The notes under the pieces are model-generated. The model searched no databases and was not told the DNA's origin. It saw nothing but the letters and a program-made list of their open reading frames with translations. A stretch of 64,000 nt of DNA from Natronospirillum operosum. GTDB lineage: Bacteria > Pseudomonadota > Gammaproteobacteria > Pseudomonadales > Natronospirillaceae. Numbering within the stretch: position 1 is the stretch's first letter; the number at the start of each line of letters is the position of its first letter. Both the position numbers and the translations under genes were made by a program. Below are positions 61,395-64,000 of this stretch, in pieces. Location of the stretch: positions 163,606 through 227,605 of the forward strand of contig NZ_SRMF01000002.1 of NCBI RefSeq assembly GCF_004768465.1. Direction: 5' to 3'.

Positions 61395-62443
61395 AGGGTT
61401 TCCTCCTGCAGTGCGTCCGGGGATTCGGGGTTGAGTTCTTCGGGGTTGTCACGACCGGGGTACCAGGGCACACGCCCTGCCAGCACTCCGGTCTGTTCGA
61501 TGATTTCGGCCACCGTGTGTTCCTGCCGGTAGGCCATGACATGCACACCACTGACACCGGGGATCTGGCGAATCTGGTGAATCAGATCCTTGCACACGGC
61601 AACGCCCTCGGCCTTCTGATTCTGCGCGCCTTCGATACGCTCGATGATGGCATCGGGAATATGCACGCCGGGGACATTGGCGCGAATCCAGCGCGCAGCC
61701 CGGGCCGAGGCCAGCGGCCCCACACCGACCAGGATGAACACCCGGTCCGGCCCTTCCAGCAGGCCGAGATCACTGACCTTGCGCATGAAATTGCGCAGCA
61801 GGTCGATATCGAAGCAGTACTGGGTCTGGATGAACTGGGCGCCGGCAGCCACCTTCTTGGCCAGCCGATGCGGGCGAAAATCCAAAGGTGGGACGAAGGG
61901 GTTCTCCGCCGCGCCAAGAAACACCCGCGGCGGCAGGTCCAGCTTGCGGCCGCTCTGAAAGCGGGATTCGTCGCGCATGGTGCGGGCTATCTCCAGCAGC
62001 GACATGCTGTCCAGATCGAACACCGGCTTGGCGCCCGGATGATCCCCGGCCTGCACGCCGTCACCGGTCAGACAGAGGATGTTGCAGGCGCCCATGGCGG
62101 CGGCACCCAGAATCTCGCCCTGAATGGCGATACGGTTCCGGTCGCGGCAGGAAATCTGCAAGATGGTCGCGTAGCCCACCCGGGTCAGCAGAGAGCACAC
62201 GCCCACACTGGACATATGGCAGTTCGCGCCGGAGCCATCGGTGGCATTGATGGCGTCCACATAGCCATCAAAGATGGCCGCCCGCTTCAGCACCTCGGCC
62301 GGGTCGGCGGAGTCCGGTGGGTCGATCTCGGTGGTGACGGCGAAGCAACCGGCACGCAATACTCGCTCCAGCCGCCCGGGCGAGTAATGGCCGGGCAGGA
62401 TCGGCAGCGAGTAACCCGGAATCGGCTCGTCATCAAACTTCAT
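61391..62443 (-). CDS. metF: Methylenetetrahydrofolate reductase
   Basis: 350 residues from ATG 62443; an upstream frame to 62644 is a shadow of the next gene. FAD/THF site segments: FAVTTEIDPPDS, DGYVDAINATDGSGANCHMSSV, LCLTGDGVQAGDHPGAKPVFDLD and FIQTQYCFDIDLL. Interconverts methyl-THF and methylene-THF; in this cluster it would oxidise methyl groups arriving from the corrinoid system. Overlaps the C-terminal-domain protein gene upstream (ATGA) and the methyltransferase gene downstream, so all three are cotranslated. The symbol is by function; it is not the biosynthetic locus context. Confidence 0.9.
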   Translation of the reverse strand: MKFDDEPIPGYSLPILPGHYSPGRLERVLRAGCFAVTTEIDPPDSADPAEVLKRAAIFDGYVDAINATDGSGANCHMSSVGVCSLLTRVGYATILQISCRDRNRIAIQGEILGAAAMGACNILCLTGDGVQAGDHPGAKPVFDLDSMSLLEIARTMRDESRFQSGRKLDLPPRVFLGAAENPFVPPLDFRPHRLAKKVAAGAQFIQTQYCFDIDLLRNFMRKVSDLGLLEGPDRVFILVGVGPLASARAARWIRANVPGVHIPDAIIERIEGAQNQKAEGVAVCKDLIHQIRQIPGVSGVHVMAYRQEHTVAEIIEQTGVLAGRVPWYPGRDNPEELNPESPDALQEETL

Positions 62444-62952
62444 GCCGAGGGCTCCCCGTGCGACTGGCCTGGTGTGTGGCCGGAGCGGGCGATCAGACGT
62501 TCCTGCCGTTTCTGCCGCGATACCCGCAGCCAGGACGAGGTGTTCTGGAACTGAAAGTCCACCGGTGGCTGTACCTGGTGAATACGCGCGCCTCCCTGCT
62601 CGGTCATGCGCTGACTGCCTTCCCAGGCTTCCACCCAGACGCACTTCATGTCGGGCTTCACTTCACAGTGACCGTTGGCTCGCACCCCGCCACAGGGGCC
62701 GTTGCGCAGGTTCTTGGGGCAGTTCATCGGGCAGGCCATGCCAGTGCTGCTCAGCGCGCACTGGCCGCACATTCGGCAGTCGAACAACCAGCCCTTCAGG
62801 CCACGCTCCACTGCGGCCACCGGTTTTTCCAGACGTCCATAACCCAACCGCCGCCACAGCGGGTCCAGACGCGTAAACAGCGGCTCGAAGACGTTGTAGG
62901 TCCTCTCCATCAGGCGGGCATGGCGCACCGCCCAGCGTCTGACTGAGTACAT
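62440..62952 (-). CDS. MTHFR C-terminal-domain protein (MetV-like)
   Basis: 170 residues. A cysteine cluster CRMCGQCALSSTGMACPMNCPKNLRNGPCGG matches the zinc-binding MTHFR C-terminal domain that, as a separate subunit (MetV), partners MetF in some acetogens and other bacteria. About 20 further Cys-poor residues and a basic tail follow. Overlaps the metF start (ATGA). It probably forms the electron-transfer or binding partner of the reductase. Confidence 0.88.
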   Translation of the reverse strand: MYSVRRWAVRHARLMERTYNVFEPLFTRLDPLWRRLGYGRLEKPVAAVERGLKGWLFDCRMCGQCALSSTGMACPMNCPKNLRNGPCGGVRANGHCEVKPDMKCVWVEAWEGSQRMTEQGGARIHQVQPPVDFQFQNTSSWLRVSRQKRQERLIARSGHTPGQSHGEPSA

Positions 62953-62970
62953 GGCAGTGGCCTCCGTGAT

Positions 62971-63309
62971 TCAGTGGTGACCCGCACTGGCCGGCACATC
63001 ACCGGCCTCCGGTTCATACAGCCCCTTGTTGCGGATCATGCGTTTGAGATCATCATCGCTGTACAGGGCCTCCAGGCGTTCCGCTTCGGTGCGCGCTTCG
63101 CCTTCGATATCGTCGCCACAGGGCCGGGGCTGGCTGCGCTGCCAGTCGGCCAGATAGGCATCGGAGCTGCCCTTGCCGGCCCGCATGGCGGCCCTGTCGA
63201 TGGCCCACTGGAAGCGGTCCGACAACTGGACACGGGCGCTGCGACGCCCCTTCTTGCAGATGATCTGGGCGGGTATGTCCCGCCACAGAACGGTAATCAA
63301 CTGGGCCAT
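62971..63309 (-). CDS. Virulence-factor-family small protein (PF13769-like)
   Basis: 112 residues from an ATG at 63309 (MAQLITVLWRDIPAQIICKKG). This opening and the SARVQLSDRFQWAIDRAAMRAG segment match the small family misleadingly named virulence factor, often found in one-carbon or corrinoid gene clusters. Acidic tail with YEPEAGD. Overlaps the DUF1638 gene by 13 bp, so is cotranslated. Function unknown; no evidence for virulence. Confidence 0.75.
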   Translation of the reverse strand: MAQLITVLWRDIPAQIICKKGRRSARVQLSDRFQWAIDRAAMRAGKGSSDAYLADWQRSQPRPCGDDIEGEARTEAERLEALYSDDDLKRMIRNKGLYEPEAGDVPASAGHH

Positions 63310-63932
63310 GACAGAGACTCCTGCGTGGTGGACACCGGTGGTGGTTGGGATACAAAGCGCAGCACCCGGGTTTCCAGCGCGCCGAGCCCGGTATGCAGTT
63401 GTGCAAACTCGAGACCCAACGCTTCGGCGGCGGCACGAGCGCGTGTTGCCAGCGCGCTGTCGCCGGTCTGGGTCAGCCACAGCACCCGGCGATAGTGGCC
63501 AAAATAGAGATCCCGCAGTTCAGGATGGGCACGCAGACCCAGTTCACGCATGACGAGACGTTCAAAGTGACGGGCGAGGAAATCGGTCAGATAGAAGGTG
63601 CCAGGTTCGGCGGCGGCCAGGGCATCAAAGCGCTCCGGACCGGCATAGAAGGCATAGCAGTGCGCGCCGGGCAGGCGCTCCACGCCCTCTTCCGCGAGCA
63701 CGCGATCGAGGGCGCCGCCGGTGCCACAGTCGCCATAGGCGACAAACAGGGCCCGCACCTGCGGGCGGGCCGCCCGAATGGCCTGGCGGACAGCCTCGGG
63801 AATGCGCTCCGGGCGATTGTGCAGTTCAGCTGGCAGGCACTGCACCTGAACGCCGGACCAACCGTTGGCGCGCTGCAGCGCCGTGAGCTCATGCGCCAGC
63901 GCCCCACAGGCGATGACCTGCAGCGGTTTCAT
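63297..63932 (-). CDS. DUF1638 protein
   Basis: 211 residues. ACGALAHELTAL at the N-terminus, LPAELHNRPERIPEAVRQAI, VAYGDCGTGGALDRVL and CYAFYAGPERFDAL are DUF1638 landmarks with conserved Cys residues that may bind metal or corrinoid-related cofactors. The family is regularly linked to methylamine and corrinoid methyltransferase genes. The ATG overlaps the stop of the corrinoid protein gene. Function not established. Confidence 0.85.
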   Translation of the reverse strand: MKPLQVIACGALAHELTALQRANGWSGVQVQCLPAELHNRPERIPEAVRQAIRAARPQVRALFVAYGDCGTGGALDRVLAEEGVERLPGAHCYAFYAGPERFDALAAAEPGTFYLTDFLARHFERLVMRELGLRAHPELRDLYFGHYRRVLWLTQTGDSALATRARAAAEALGLEFAQLHTGLGALETRVLRFVSQPPPVSTTQESLSWPS

Positions 63933-64000
63933 GCGCTGACCCGGTTTTCCCGACGTTGCTGAATCAGGGCCTTGGCCGTTTCCACAGCCACCCCGGCATC
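63929..64000 (-). CDS. Corrinoid (B12-binding) protein, C-terminal end only
   Basis: Only the last 23 residues are in the window (DAGVAVETAKALIQQRRENRVSA). The ending AxxAVExAKxL fits methyltransferase-associated corrinoid proteins, and it directly precedes DUF1638 (4-bp overlap) in a corrinoid cluster. Identification rests mainly on context. Confidence 0.6.
   Translation of the reverse strand, partial: DAGVAVETAKALIQQRRENRVSA

Overview
The window is GC-rich, densely coded chromosomal DNA, most likely from a halophilic or marine gammaproteobacterium. The evidence is indirect: ectoine catabolism genes, a complete Mrp-type Na+/H+ antiporter operon, a GbsR-type osmolyte regulator, a BirA-type bio operator, a Fur box and a sigma54 promoter, all of gammaproteobacterial style. 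I cannot name the genus. No tRNA, rRNA, CRISPR array, transposase or phage gene was seen.

Layout. 1-9308: partial DegV protein, EamA transporter, DUF1127 protein divergent from a GcvA-like LysR regulator, bioB under a BirA-like operator, then a divergent four-gene locus (VWA-like lipoprotein and coiled-coil membrane protein facing a response regulator/histidine kinase pair). 9309-14193: an arsenic cluster (arsR, acr3, a broken GAPDH gene, arsJ) with two families of dispersed repeats inserted between its genes. 14282-19785: Fur-boxed TPR-like gene, quinone oxidoreductase, a sigma54 promoter followed by a strong terminator (candidate small RNA), a chemoreceptor translationally coupled to a NIT-like sensor, GbsR and a HAD phosphatase. 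19843-28945: a Tat-exported SBP/dipeptide-type ABC transporter operon that converges on an ectoine-degradation operon (doeD-doeA-aldehyde dehydrogenase).

29594-40384: two CstA paralogues enclosing a small C-terminal-CC protein and an ArsA/Get3-type ATPase, then mrpABCDEFG. 40395-46309: SDR, small hypotheticals, hisI, a secreted protein, a SlyD-like isomerase, rimK and a desuccinylase-like partner. 46338-50948: polyamine-type ABC transporter. 51359-54232: D-amino-acid catabolism (dat, dgcA, dgcN). 54443-64000: a corrinoid-dependent one-carbon cluster (fhs, mttB-like, corrinoid activator, methyl-THF methyltransferase, MTHFR and its C-terminal partner, two conserved proteins, and the end of a corrinoid protein).

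How it fits together. The C1 cluster reads as a demethylation route: an MttB-like enzyme moves a methyl group from a methylated amine to a corrinoid protein, the methyltransferase passes it to THF, MTHFR oxidises it, and formate-THF ligase links it to formate. Together with ectoine degradation, D-amino acid use and several uptake systems, this suggests an organism living on osmolytes and nitrogenous compounds. The most notable items are the CstA/CC/ArsA module, the candidate sigma54-driven small RNA, a 17-bp palindrome shared by the lysR promoter and the doeD/cstA promoter region, shared Arg-rich tails on C1-pathway proteins, and a 97-bp repeat with 21-bp inverted ends.
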